A DNA stretch of 64,000 nucleotides from Eleginops maclovinus (lineage: Eukaryota; Chordata; Actinopteri; Perciformes; Eleginopidae). Position 1 is the first letter of the stretch. Each line of letters begins with the position of its first letter. The stretch covers positions 24,730,637-24,794,636 of the forward strand of contig NC_086352.1 in the NCBI RefSeq assembly GCF_036324505.1. The letters run 5' to 3'. Both the position numbers and the translations under genes were made by a program. The notes beneath the pieces are model-generated. The model saw only the letters and a list, made by a program, of their open reading frames with translations, had not been told where the DNA came from and searched no databases. This document shows positions 15,201 through 29,331 of the stretch, in pieces.

Positions 15201-16250
15201 TGTTCCACTAAAAACACACACGTACACATTGACAGGGGCCTGATTCCTATGTTGAGGATTAGATGGGCCCCTCTGGTTGCAGCTCCCGCCTCTGTATGGT
15301 GTGAAGGTGGGTAGTTGAGTGTGCATGTAACCCTCTGGGGGAAAGACTGCACTGCACACAAATCATTACTGCTCATCAGTTGCTGCCACTCAGCTTATTT
15401 ACTCAACAGCTTGGCTCGACTGAGATGCGGACACACAGAGAGGCACACACACTCGTAGAAACATACCTCATTATACATCACGATTGCAGGGAAGAAATCA
15501 TTGAGAAACACAGTTGTTTGGGGAGAGATGTGTTGTAGTTTGTGAGTGCAGAGCCGGTAAATATCTCAAGCCGAATACAAACAATTCATCATAACTTCAA
15601 AGTCTGTTCTCGATAAAGTTTTCACAACTGATAACGGTGAACGATTTTCATTTGGGAGAAAACTGTCAAGAGAGCCTCAACATGACAGAAAAAGTGTTGC
15701 TTCAGCGATACGCAGGCCTCTATCTAATACCTTTCCAGTGAATTATTTATGACCACTATACCGCATAAGCTATACGTAGCATATTAAATACATAATCCTC
15801 TCATCTTTTATTGATGGCCCTTTGATACATGCCTCCCTGATAAGTTTGATAAGAGAGCCTAATATATAGGCCAGTAAGCCGTTCTGACTGCCACGTTTGA
15901 GCCAATAGTGATGAAACTTCACCACAGACTCATTGGTATTACTGTTTTGTTCAGAAATGGGGACCAGAATGCTATGGAGGAGATTTGGTGTGTTTATCAT
16001 ATATTTGTAAACAATTGCACACAGGCAGGTCATGCCCAGTGACTCAGTGTTTACACACCTTGGCTGACGCACAAGAGGGAATTTCAGCTGTGCGCTGATC
16101 AAATCTGTCACAGGACATATCTGTGTCAAGTACACATGGACTCTGCTTCCTGTGTTTTTATTGTGAGAGGGACAGACGCATGCAGACAGAAAGGTGGGAG
16201 GGTGAGGGAGGGAAGCCATTTGATGGTCTAAATGTCTTGCTTTGTGGCGG

Positions 16251-16403
<153 letters not shown>

Positions 16404-19400
16404 TGCACATGCACATAATCACAACACACAATGGAGCAAAGATACCATCCGACAGTGTACAGGAAATGGGATTAATCTATCTATCCATCTCGATAATGTT
16501 GAGATGCACCAGCAATAACACTGTTTTGTCTGCTGCCAAATTGATTCTGATAATATGGTATAATTGCTGCAGTCAAATGAGCTACAACCGAGGAATTTAA
16601 AAGTTTCCAAACACAAATGTATTTCTGCAAACAGTATTTTATAAATGTAAAGGAGGTAGAGCAGTAGCCACTTTTGTCACTGCGTGTCTCTGGTTTTATC
16701 TTTTAATACCCTGTCATAAGAAACGTTTTGTTTGTAAGTTCAGATGTTAGATTAAGAACAAACACAAACCTTGTTTTGTATACTGTGATATTGTTGGAAA
16801 AATGATTGTCAGTCAGAAATGATACCCGTTGTGATTGAGTCACTGCGTCCTTTTGTGGCCGCTTTTCAAACTGCTCTTATCTAAGCCAAAACTGATTGAG
16901 GTCACAAAGCCCTACTTGTATTGGTAAACAAACTAAAACATTTGTTTTCTCTATTTGAGATGCACATCCTAACACTCAGTGAGTGATATTAACCTTGTTC
17001 TGTCCTGCTGGATCTTTCTGCTGATGTCTTGACTGCACAACATAAAACCCATCACTTTGTCTTGTATCCACATCACTGCGCCTCTTCCTCACCTGCAATA
17101 TGATCCATATTAGCATCCACAACAGCCTGGGCAGCGCCTGCTGTCCGAGCAGACAGAACTGACAGATAAGCTCACTCTGTAACGAGTGTTCAGCCTCTGC
17201 TGGGCAGGAAAAAAACAACGCATGTTTTTGCTGCAGTGCAAACTGTGTGTGTATTTATTTCAAAATACAGTAAGTCTCTGTGACCAACAATGCAGATTTT
17301 TTTGAGGATGTTTGGTCATACGATGCCATACTTCACCTCTCATTCATGCCATCAGCACCAAAACATCCTTTAAGCTCTTTTGTTGTAGCTACACCCTGCA
17401 AGACTGGTTTAGGCCTCACTCTCAATGTTGAAGAGTGAAGAAGAGCACAGTTAGTTGCTGCTGAACAATGGTGCAATCAAAGAAATGTAATGGTTAAGCA
17501 AAAGCAGGCGAGCTGTATAAAAATAAATGTACAACAACAAGGCCTGCTGAATAAGACGGCAAGAAGGACCAAAAGGACGGAGAGAGCAAGAAGGAAGGAG
17601 TTTGATGAGCAGATAAAATCTTCACAAGTACTTGCATACAAATCATTATGCTCTTAATTTTGATTTAGGCAAGCTTAACTCTGCATGTTATCTTAGTTAA
17701 TACACTAACTCACCAGTATAGTCGCTCTTCTGCTCAACAGCAGAGCATCAGCCTTACAAACGCATAACCAATTTTGGTACTATTGGTCAGCTAGGTCCTT
17801 CAATCCTGCATTGGGAGTTTGTAAAGTTGTTCTTCTAGTCCCTAAATTGATGTTGAATAGCTTTCTCTGCCTGGTCTTGTTTGGAAATTGACAGGAAACC
17901 TGAACAGAAAAAAGGATGTTAGGATTCAAACTCTAAATTGAAAATAAATATGAGAAATCCAGGGGATGTCCTTTGGTCTATTTGCTATTTGGTGAACCCA
18001 GCTTTTGCGTAGTTATTTGTTCGCCATGCTTTAAAGGTATTTCTGCTGGAAATACAAATATCTTTGGACAGACCAGGGAATTGGCCTGTGTCTGCAGGCT
18101 GGAATTGGAAGGTGATGCAAGTGCACTAAAGTGCTCCAAAAAAAAGATGCTTTCATCACTTCAAAGGGAGCTTGACACTCTTGTACACTGCAGTAATAAT
18201 ATCTAAGAGCCCTCCCTTTATGTCTCACACAGTCTCTTCATTTTGTTATCTAACTATGCCCCTGGTGCAAACACTTAACCTCTGTAACTACACTTAACTC
18301 CACAATTATTACTGCACTGTCTTCACGTAGCATTCTCTCCCGTGCCCACGCTTATCCATGTGGCCCTTGATATTTTGTCGAGTTTTGTTGAGTTTTTTAA
18401 AAGTTTCTCTTTTAACATCCGGTTTAAAGTAAAATAAATAGTAATTGAGTCTCCCTCCCAGAGTTTGCTTGAAGGCTTTGATCTCTCCCGTGTTCCAGTG
18501 TTAAATGGTTTCCTCTAAATCGCTGGAACATGCAGCAACTTGCTGCTCTTTTATCAGCAGCCCGCTAACAGCACCTCTTCACTAAACACTTTGAAGCCAC
18601 AAACAACTCAAAAAAGAAGAATAAGGATCGGAAGTCTTGTATACATTCAGTACATATACTGCTTATCTGTTTTTAAAAGTACAGTTCTAAGTTAGAATGG
18701 TGGGAATATTGTAATGAAAGAAACTCCATGTCCACATGTTTTATTTATCTTGATCTGACAATAATTGGTCAGTGTAATAGTCTGATAATGCTGTTTGGGA
18801 ATTTGAAAGGGGGTGGCTTTCTTGTTGTGATTAACGGAGTTTTCATGCAGATTCTTATCGTAACAAGGGGGGAAATTGAGATAGTTTGAAATGTTTTTGT
18901 GTCGGGCTGGTAATTGGCAGCAAGTTTATCAGAGGCAGTTTGGCCACACTTGAGTGCTCAAAGGAGCCGGAGCCGGAGACTGTGATCAACTGATCTGCTC
19001 GATATGACCTCTCACAGACTTGTCCGATCTGTACTGCACTTTCATCCCCGGCCCTTCACACCAGATGCTATACTTAACTGTTACCTCCCTGTGAGGAAAA
19101 TGGTACTGTACACAACCCCTTTCAATTATTTTCTCTTGTGATTACAACAAAATGACAGCAGTCAAGGACAAAGTAGACCTAAGACCTAGATTTTGAAATC
19201 CAATACTGATAAATTGCTGGGTGTTTGACTTTGCAAGCCATACTGGATCATATTGATTTTCCTTTCTCTCTCTGTGTATGTGTTTGTGTGAGGGAGTGTG
19301 ATAGCAAAAATAAACCAGAGGCAGGAGAATGCAATATTGTGTTTCATTAAAAAATCTATAGGATATCTCATTACAGCCACATGATTTTCTTTAGTATCAG

Positions 19401-22400
19401 GGTTCGTGGAGATGGTGTAGAGTTGGTGGGTGGCAAGATGAATGCACTTTCCTGCGTTAAGATGACAATCTCATCTGTTGTTGTTCATGGAGAAAGAAGG
19501 AACTGGGCTCAATCTGCCCAGTATGTCGACTGCTTCCTGGCCATGTTTGCCTACCGCTTGCTGCTTTTACAATCTTATCAGATAACTCATGCGTGGCAGA
19601 GCTAACTAAAAACCTATAGAATCACAGGATCAAGAGTTATTTTGAGCAGTGTTACAATGTGTTGGTGCTATTACATCATTTATTTAAATGTTTGCGTTCT
19701 GATATATCACATACTAGCTCTGTATTCATTGAACACACCAAACAGCACTAGTCTGAACATGTCTAGGCTTTTAGAGCTGACCAGTGTTGTATCCTAGCAG
19801 TATTTTTAGTCGGCACCCAAAAAGTTTTCTTCAGTTTGATTCAAAGAGCGTCTTAGTCAAAAACAGCAGATAATGGTATCTGCTGCCACAGCGAGAGTTC
19901 AGTAGGCTTCCTCTGACAGCCAGAAAAGGTTAGCCCAATTTCAAATCCTGACATTAATAGTTGTAACCTTTAGTCTTACTGCTCTGTAGGTACCCATTTA
20001 GCCCAAAAAACATGCTGTTTTTTTTTCTATTTTGCTTTCCAATTATTTGTCCATGAGGCAGTGTTTTTGATGTTCCCACACACTGTACCCAATTGCCATC
20101 TCTAAACCAGCTCTCACAGTATGCTCGTCTATGTTGCTGTCGTCTCAGTGGGACAATCCTTCAGCGTAGGCCCATGGGGAGGCTGATAACAGGGGGAATT
20201 CAAGTCTCAATCAGTGCTGGTTAATTATCACAGCCATGGGAGGTGAGAGGCTTCCCCCCCTATACCCAATCCCTCCTGATCTCTTTCTCTCCCTCACACG
20301 CACTCATCTGTTGGAAACTCTGAATTTCAGTTCATACTACAAGTGTTATTTACCCTGGTGTGTATGTTCGCCACACTTGCTAGTGTTAGTCTTCTCCCAT
20401 GATAAGTAATCCTTTGACACATTTCAATAGACCTTTCTTTATTTATTTCCATTTTGTTTACTTGTATCAGTGTTCTAATCTTCTGTGTTCAGAGGGCCGA
20501 TTTGATAATACTTATAGTATAAATGGTAGTTTGCTTAAAAGCTAGTACTAATTTTTTTCATGCATGCAAGTATAATACTTCTGTCATTGACGTTTTGATG
20601 TTGAATGTAAACAGTAGCCAAGCTCAGCCTAATGACTGTGTCAGTAGAATCAAGTTTAATGAGAGTAGTTAGGCTATGTTTTTGTAAAGTCACCGATTCC
20701 ATAATTAAGAGAACATTTAGATTAAATGTACTGTATATCCTACTCACTTGCACTGCCATGGCAGAGGAAAACAAATGTGCATATTTCAGAAACATGGGCT
20801 CCAAGTGTAATTGTTGTTAACGGTGATGAAAATGTAATGCCCCGCTAATAACTGCACAGCATGAATCATTCAGCATCGGAAGGCTAATTCCCCTACTTTT
20901 CAGAACAGCTATTCTGCTCACTATTCAAAATGCTTTTCAAACAACATAAAAAGGGAATTTTACCTTTTTAAGTTAAAGTGACTCAGGTTTTGTCAGGAAA
21001 ATGTCCCCAGCCAAACATTCCCTCTGACTGTGATTTTTGGCAACACTTTTTGACCCTTTTAAAAATACTCAAAAAAGAGCTTTGGCCAGTGTGGTTTACC
21101 GAGAATGTTTGATCATTTCATCCTTTTATCTCCATCACATTTTCTGGTTTATTTGGGCTAATACTGAATTTGTTTTAAGTGTTCCCTCCTAAGATCTGCA
21201 GCAAGAGCTTTGATTCTGAGGTGGTCTTGTGTTGAGCCTCTCACTTCAAAACAGGAAATGTGTGTCAGTGTGGGTGGGTGGTTATGCGAAAGAGGGATTG
21301 CTACTCAATATTTACTCTTATGCCACTTCATGGCTCAATCACTAAATGGTGAGAGTGCCATGCCCTAATGGTCAGTATAAAACACATTGAACATTGCATA
21401 CATTGGACATGGTTGTTTGAATTTGATATTTTGCAGCCCTGTTGCACTCAAAGCATTTGCTGATCCTATTAACCAGCCAATCAGTTAACTAGGATCTTTT
21501 TCTTCATCTGATTAAAGAGAGACTGACATTTATATTAGAATGACATTTTCTGGCAGTAGCCATTGAAACCAAACTGATAGCGTTGAATTAACCCAGCCCA
21601 GCATGTGACCCTGTCATGTTTTCTCCGGGCTTCCAGAGTTTGACAATGGCAGCGGGCAGACAGTATGACAGAGAACTGCAAGCTGAAAAAATTGGATCCT
21701 TTCCCTTTTTAATCTGCCAGTTGAGTCAGTGCCAGTGCAGGACAACCAGTGTGTGCTAGGCGCCCCAATCATTTTTTCCAACCCTTTATTGCTTGGCCCC
21801 AACCGTTCATTTCATCAACTGCTGTGGGGGATGCTGAGAATACCAGAATCGGTGGGTTGTGGTATCCATGATCATAGCTACCCCCTCATGCATGTCAGAC
21901 ATGGCATCAACTTTAAAAGAAATACGTGACTGGCTATACTCACTGTGACAAAACTCTGGTACAAACCTGAAGAAGAGTGCGAAACCAATCATTCTTCTGT
22001 CACCCCTGCTGTACTTCAGTTTGCCTGACTCTTTGCCTTTAGTTTGCCTTTAATGTTAATCCTTCCAGCCTGCGTTTTTTTTATTTCTTAGATTTCTCAA
22101 GACTCATTCATAGAGTTTAATTATTTTTTTAGTATTTAAAATACTAATCCATCTCAATGAATATGCACCATTTACCTTTGTAAACTTTGTAATGAAATCT
22201 TCATTTCATTCTATTCATTTCCACTTTAATTTCAAGTCTAGTGCACAAATGAAAACAAGTTTGTAGCCTTGACATGCCGCTCATCCTCGAGGACACCGCT
22301 GTTTAATCACTTTTTCTTTTTTTCCACAAATAGATACATACCTCAAATAAAGAAAGTTAGCTGCAGTTCTATTAAAGACACATAGTCCCATCACACTTGC

Positions 22401-24862
22401 TCTCAAGATCATTCTTATTTCCCTGAGGAGTTTCTTGGTGACAGATGGGCTTTGGATGGGGGTTTGGTGAGATGGGAAGATGAAGGATTCTGCAATCAAG
22501 GTATAAAGATGGAGAGGAAAGAGTAGGCACATCTTTCCATTAGTGTCATTAAAGCGGCCCTGAGGTTGGAAGGACAAACAGTGGGAATGGAAAATAACCG
22601 AAAAGCAGCAGCTCAGTGAATGAAGTGCTCAGGTTTATTAGAAAGTGCTACCCCCTGCCTTTTATCTTTACCTGCGTTGAAGGTTTCCATTTATCTTTGA
22701 TGTGCTATTAATGATCTTGTATTTGGTTGGTTGTCTCCCCTATAAAGTTTTGAAAAGATCAGAAATCCAGTGACACATTGTACAACAGAAATACAGTGTA
22801 TTTTATACCTAATAATATATTTATCGCAACGTAGCCCTGAAAATGTATTGCCATTTTCCAATGGTTGCAAAATGCAGTTAAAGTGTGTTCACTTCTAAGG
22901 ATTTCCTTGTCCCTAAGTCTAAGCCACAGAAGGGGCTCTGTTGTTGAAAATGTGACTGGTCTTGAGAGTGGTCTGCTCTGTCTCACAAGCGGCTCAATAA
23001 GGAGGGTAGTCAATATGGCTGCTCTCAGGCGGTGGGTCAATGAGGGAGGAGGCTTCCTGCTGAGCCAAGGTTAGAAAAGGAGAGAACAGGGGGTCTTTGT
23101 GTGGAGAACACTCATTTTTACTGCCTTTTCTAGGATATTACTAGAGACTGAAAATGGACTGTGTATATTTCTGCAGTAGTTTGAACTGTATAGTGGGTGG
23201 TACAGAAAGAAATCCATGTATCCATGTTATGTTAGCTGTTTTTATCAAGTTTACTGGTAACACAGTGGTTGTAAGCCAACAGGCAAAACTACCTTATTCA
23301 TGTTCTGTGAATAACATTAGCTCACACACCTTACCTCGCAAGACTGCTAGTAACATCTAAAAAGAAACTTGGCCCATGATAGGAAATACAGCACAAACAC
23401 CACGTCTCCATTCTGTCTCTCATTTTGAGAGCAAAGGAGAAACTGTGCGAGAGATCATGGCACCACCTTAAGCTGGGCTCCAAAACCTTTCATGACTGCT
23501 GAGCAAAGTGGATTTGGGACAGAGGTAACGGCCCGTACTTATCAAGCAGACAACCTCATTTTCTAGCCCCTTGCTCGCCTCTACCTCCTTCTCACTGTTT
23601 GCCTGGTGTGGTGCTTTCTATCTTTCAAAGACAAACAGGGTCTCCCACACTGCTGGGCCTGAATACATTAGACTTCCCACACTGTAATGTGGTTTCTGAC
23701 ACCCCACTTCCTCCTCAAACTCTGCAGCTGTGTTGTTAAAAGCCTGCAGTGTTTTAATTATCTTATATCCCTGCTTGAAGATGTGTGTGTTCTCCATTGC
23801 AACCACATAAAATACCTACAATTAATATGTTAAGGTTTACTTTGCGTAACCTACAGTCATCTACACCTGTGCGTAAGTTGATGACTCCATTATAACACCA
23901 AAAAGTTTCTGTAGAAGAGACAACAATTCCCCATTGTACAATTCACTTCACCTCCTGCTTTTCATTACATTGTTTGAGCAAGATTTGGTTAGATTTGTTC
24001 CTTGCACTTTAATGATGTATAAGAACATACACTCTGAGTTTTCTTTCACTGAACACTTCGAAATACATCAAGAGAACGTAGCTTGTTCTGAAGATGTTTT
24101 TTCAATTCACTCACTACCTTGTTATTTGCCAAAAAATAACTTTTCCTTGACTTTGACCTAAAAGTTGAAGCTTGTCAAAGTCTGTGCTGGTGACATATTT
24201 GACTTTAGTAATGAGTTTGTTTTCAATCAAACGCTGCTGATAGATATCCTTGCTTCTCACTGATATGTTGGCCTTTTCCGGCTCATTTAGCTCGCCTGCT
24301 TGTCTTCCTCACATACTGAAAAGACAGTTTGGGCTTGTTAACCTTTTAATTTAACCACTGACATGGGTTTCCAGCTTCTTCCTTTAGTGCAATCGCTGAT
24401 GGTTGAAGTTCAGCGGCCTGTATTGATATTTGCGCAGTGCTATTATTCTTGAAAACCATATAAACAGGTGGAATTAGAATCTTTACATACATCAAGCCTA
24501 ATTTTCTAACAATATTTTGAGACAGTTTTAAAGAAATGTACTGATGGTTACACTTGGAACCGGGATAGCTTTATTGGATGAATTAGTTTTGGGAGGCTTT
24601 AATTGCTAATTTCTCTATATGCTTCAAAAATAGAAATTCCAAACATTCTGTCAAAAATATTGGACCTGATTTTTTCGGACACGTTCCTAAGTTATTAGAG
24701 TTTGGACTTTGACCACCACCTGGGGTATCGTTGTTGTTCTCTTGTCAGTTGGCATGTGTGTTTAACTGGTACTCCGTGTTAAAGGTCAATACAGGATCTA
24801 TTAGGTGAAAAAGAGTTGTTTGTCTAATTGAGCACAAACAAGCCCCTAAGTAGCCATCAACG

Positions 24863-24978
<116 letters not shown>

Positions 24979-27274
24979 ACAGCCTGGTCCCATCTTCCTG
25001 TCTCTTTCCTGACCTGCTCTGCTGACAGTGGATGTTGGTTCGCCATTTTGTTTGACAGTAGAGCTGAAGCTAAGCCCTTCCCTACTGCGGGGATAAAAAG
25101 CTGCTAAAGGCGGCTGCTTTGGCTCTGATAGCATGCCGCAGGACCCTCAAGCCCATTCAGTTTTCTCGTCTGATAGAGAATGGCTGAAGATGGTCTTTTG
25201 ACTGGAAAGGAGCCAGAATGGAGCCTGGAAGCTCTGCCCAACCCACACACCCACTGTTCCAGCAGCGTATAGCAGAGATGATTAAGCATGCCATGGTTCC
25301 TCTGGTCTGCAGGAGTGACACATCTCCCCACTGCTACTCCTCTTTGGTCTCTCTCCATCTGTCATGTACACTACCAGTATAATGCATTCATGTGGTGGTC
25401 ACATTCTGACCAATATGTACATTAGACCATGCTGAATTTATCCATTTCCTAAAATCAGCTGCTTCAGTCCAATTGAGACACCCTCTTACTGCTAAGAGTT
25501 ACACTTGCAAATTTGTTATTCTGGCTTCAGACGTGCATATCTTTTTTTCCAACAATTTTTCCTTCACATCCACTTCTGCTTGAAGGGATTTTCAAAATAA
25601 AATATTGTATGATTGAGCACTTGTAGTGTCTTTGCATTTGCAGATCTAATGTTTGATATGTTGAAATGTTCAACATTACTTGCAGTACATTCTGATTTGA
25701 AACTTGTCATATTAACTGATTAAAAGCAACTGAGAAAGAGAAACACTTCTCTCAGGTGAATGGACCATGCTAATCACTCGGCCTTGATGCATCAATAAGA
25801 GACACTTTCTGTAAAGACGGACAATCTTTTCACTTTCTTTATTCTAGTCTTCTCCATCGTAGAGTTAGTGTAAAGACTATTGCATAGAATAGATGGAATG
25901 CTATGTTGTCTTGACTCTATTCCCTAATGTGAAAGTGGAAAATACCTATTCAATTCAGTGAATTTCTGCAGAATCTTACTGCAACTGTTCACTTCCAAGA
26001 GAACTAAGATCAGTGAAGACAAGCAGCAGTATTGCCACCGTAATGGACCACGTATTAAATTGCTTCTCTCTTCGGATCTCACACTAGGGACTTAGTGGCG
26101 CAAGGTAGAGAAATTACCTCCTAGAAGTAAAATAGCTGAACCATTGACATAGCATCTCTCTTCTCTTTCTTCCTCTTTTTCTGGTCTAGCTATCCCCTGG
26201 AGACGTGACATTTCCTTGGAAGAGAGCAGGCATATTCTAAACTGCATTTAACATTCAGCCACTTATTTCACAACATTTGCTGCATTATTTAAATACCTTC
26301 ATACCCTCTTAATTATTTTCTAGCACTTCTCCATCCCTGCAGAACTGATAATTGGTGTTATTTATCTAAACAATACCACTGTGTGAATTTAAGGTTAGGA
26401 GCGTTTGAATAATGGATGAGGACAAATGCAAAGCAATTGCGCTTACTTACTGACTTTGGCACTATCCATGTCAGTGCGACGTTACCATTTATGCTCAAGG
26501 AAGGAAATGGCAACCGCATTCCAAAGTGTTTACTCCTTTGCTGCACTCTCTACTTATAATAAAGCAAGACGTTATATTAACTTGCCAGGGAGGCTAGACT
26601 GGGTTAAATTTGTCAGTTCCTCTCGTCCAATTCCAGCGGGGCTTGTGGTTTCATAATGAAAAGCCTCTTGGAGCTTCTGGGATCGACTGAAGCACAGTGG
26701 GTGAAAAGATAGAATGACCAAAAAGATGTTTTGCTCTAAAACATTTCATTGAGTGTGTGGGCAACTTGGAGTCCTGCAGTGTCCTTTCACTTTACCCACT
26801 GGCACATTTTGTGTGAGTGGGTTTTAAATTGTTCCATTGAAGCTAATGGCATCCGAGAAGCTGTGGTTTTGCTGTCACCTGCTTTGTACTTGAACTCAAA
26901 AAGTAGCTTAAGTAGTAGTCCAATGTTTCTCAAAGTGATAGTCAGTATTTCACAGCTTATTCTTGAATCTTCCACTGTAGAATAAATGTAATTTAAAAAA
27001 AAAAAAGAAATGTATATATTACAGCATTTACACAGATAGAGCTCAGTTTTATGTAATAGTACAACACCTCATGATGAAGCCGTTTGGTTGCAGTATTGAA
27101 ATAAATTAACTTGCATTAACCACAGTGACCCTGTAACAGATCAAATGTTTGACATCAACTAGAATTTCATCAGACTGATTGCTGCTCTGGCCCAAGCGTT
27201 CCTGTTCTAAAACATTACCTACTGTCAGTGAAGAGCACCCAGCTAATATCTCTGTTTCCCCTGTGTCCATCCAG

Positions 27275-27598
27275 GTTCATCAGCGCAGCCCTTCAGCCCC
27301 TTCTGGTTCACAGTGGAGCCCCAGGAAACACTGGCCATCCGGGGAAACTCAGCACTGCTCAACTGCTCGGCCCACAGCGACGCAGCCACGCCGGCACGCA
27401 TAGAGTGGAAGAAAGACGGAACCTTCATGAGCCTGCTTTCAGATGAAAGACGAAACATACTTCCCGATGGCTCGCTGTTTTTCACCCACGTCATCCACAA
27501 TAAGCACAACAAGCCTGACGAGGGCACCTATCAGTGTGTTGCCACCATCGACAACCTTGGGTCCATTTCCAGCCAGACGGCCCGTCTTTCAGTGGCAG
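27275..27598 (+). CDS. neo1: Neogenin exon: immunoglobulin domain 1
   Basis: This internal coding exon of 324 bases supplies the first extracellular Ig domain of neogenin, a single-pass receptor for netrins and repulsive guidance molecules. The acceptor is a pyrimidine-rich tract ending CCAG, and the donor is G|GTAGGG. Both ends are phase 1, the usual symmetrical Ig-exon layout. The reading frame has FWFTVEP, an RGN-LLNCSA B-strand with Cys at 27364, the invariant Trp at 27406 in EWKKDGTF, LPDGSLF, and the F-strand HNKHNKPDEGTYQC with Cys at 27535. NCS gives one N-glycosylation sequon. From memory of the family, WKKDGTF and HNKHNKPDEG fit neogenin better than DCC. The frame stays open into the intron to a stop at 27964-27966, but the strong donor and loss of similarity mark the exon end. 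Confidence 0.93.
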
Positions 27599-28871
27599 GT
27601 AGGGACTGCCAGATTTACCGGATGTTACAAATGTACCATACTGTGTACAACTTGTTTTTTAAATCGTTTTTTAAATCCTACATTCGCCATCAATTGGGAA
27701 TGCTCCTCCATGGTCTTGTTTCCCTAGCTTGGAAATACATTTTTGCGACTACCATAAAATCGTTCATGAGCAAAGAATATGTGTTGTATTTTCTCGCTCA
27801 GATCATGTCATCTAATGCATTGTTGGCTGTTTCCATAGATTGTTCCAGCCAGGAACTAATTTCCCCAAACTTTACAATACCACACGAATACAGCACAAAT
27901 ACTGAATTTCACAAAATGAACAACACTTTTGTTTTCCTCAGTCCTGTGATTAGGATCCACTCTTAACTGGTTCTTCGTGGTTCATGCGTCACAATTCAAT
28001 CCAGTTATACGAAAATCTAGTTTTTTTCTAATCCTGCTGAAGGACAAACAGACAAACAAACCGAGCGGAAAACTCAACCTCCATGGCTGGGGTTTTAACA
28101 CTGTGAGAATTCTTCAAGCATTTCTTTGACATATTTTTTCTACTACACATTTATATTAAACATATCCACCCACACAAAATCTGTAGGTGTGAAAAGGCTT
28201 CTTTTTTTCCTGCCTTCTCTTGACGATTGTTTTTTGTCCTTGAATCCCTTAGTCATTTGTACGTTCTCTACCATAAAATCCTTCACCTTTCTGGAGCATA
28301 AATGCATTGCTCTACTGGATAAATGCTTGTAAAAGGATCTGTGATTTCCCCCCCATTACTAGTCCTACAATGTGACCTTGTTCAGTTTGGGAACAGCAAG
28401 TGACGTGGTATTATTAGGTGTTTTGTCCCCCAAAATTCAATTTGCAGCTGGGGAAGCCACAGAATGCACTTACTGTGTGCTTTCTACTCAGCAGTGCTCT
28501 GCCAGATTTTAAGTAGCTAGAGAGAGGCCTCTTGTTGACAATGGGATAGTACAGTGTAAGGCTGTCTGATACTGAGTGGCTGTGTGAAGACAATGTCTGA
28601 CTGCGACTCTGTTTCTTCTCATAGGTTTCTGAAATACAAGTTAATGAAGCAGATTATTAACATCTGAAGGATTGAGAAGATGTTTTTCCTCCTCATTTGT
28701 CTAACAGCATGTGCTACGTGATCTCTTAAAAACGACAAGCCTTGACAAAAGGTAGACTATTCACTGCCTGTGCACACTAAAGAAAAGAGTTTGTGTGTTC
28801 GTTTTTATCAGTGTGCATCTCAAAGTCTTTTCAACTGAACTGAACACAATCCATCTCTGCTCCACATTAAC

Positions 28872-28960
28872 CCATTTAAGCCGGGAAAGCGTTGCCGCAT
28901 TTCTACCATTAAAACCGGGGGCGCTGTTGCGTCATTCTACCATTGAAGCCGGGAAAGCGG
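28872..28960 (+). repeat. 34-bp subterminal tandem repeats, about 2.6 units
   Basis: The units start at 28872, 28906 and 28940, each beginning CCATT and containing AAGCCGGGAAAGCG or the related AAACCGGGGGCGCT. Units 1 and 2 are both exactly 34 bp and end in TTCTA. Unit 3 stops after about 21 bp. The first unit overlaps the terminal inverted repeat. Repeated subterminal motifs in DNA transposons are commonly transposase-binding sites, and that role is inferred here. Confidence 0.8.
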
Positions 28961-29079
28961 ATAGTCATTTTCTGGTACAAGAGCTCTGTGCTATTTTTTT
29001 GCATTAATTATCGGCTTCTTAGCCAATGAAATGCATCAGAATATACACGTGGCATTGTTTGGATTTTTTTCGAGCAATC

Positions 29080-29331
29080 ATGGCAGACTTGGACTACTGC
29101 GGAGGGAATTCTGAAGTTAGTGAAGGTAGTGACGATCTGCACAGTGCTGATGACATTATTGCTGACGACTTTGAACCCATCGAACCAATCGACCGGGATT
29201 TATGGTTAAGACTGTTTGAAAACGGCGACGATGATGACCATGAGTTCGAAAGTTTTGAAACCGAGTGGAGGACGGAGAATTACCACTGTAATTTTACGAT
29301 TCTAGTTTTTTCAACCGCTCCCCAGGGGTGA
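29080..29331 (+). pseudogene. Remnant of piggyBac transposase N-terminus
   Basis: An 83-codon reading frame lies inside the TTAA-flanked element. I chose the ATG at 29080 because it has A at -3 and G at +4 (AATCATGG) and starts the acidic stretch. The product is rich in Asp and Glu (DDLHSADDIIADDFEPIEP, then NGDDDDHEFESFETEW), as transposase N-termini of this family often are. It stops at 29329-29331. A neighbouring frame starting at about the same point continues GVKVDLPAEAT, which resembles the segment just before the conserved domain in teleost piggyBac proteins. This suggests a one-base frameshift near the CCCCAGGGG run. The DDD catalytic domain and the C-terminal zinc-binding part are absent. 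It is a decayed remnant, probably without function. Confidence 0.62.

Noticed and set aside
29026..29079. Upstream ATG at 29026 as start for the transposon frame
   Set aside because: The added residues are hydrophobic and unlike the acidic family N-terminus. The ATG at 29080 has the better context.
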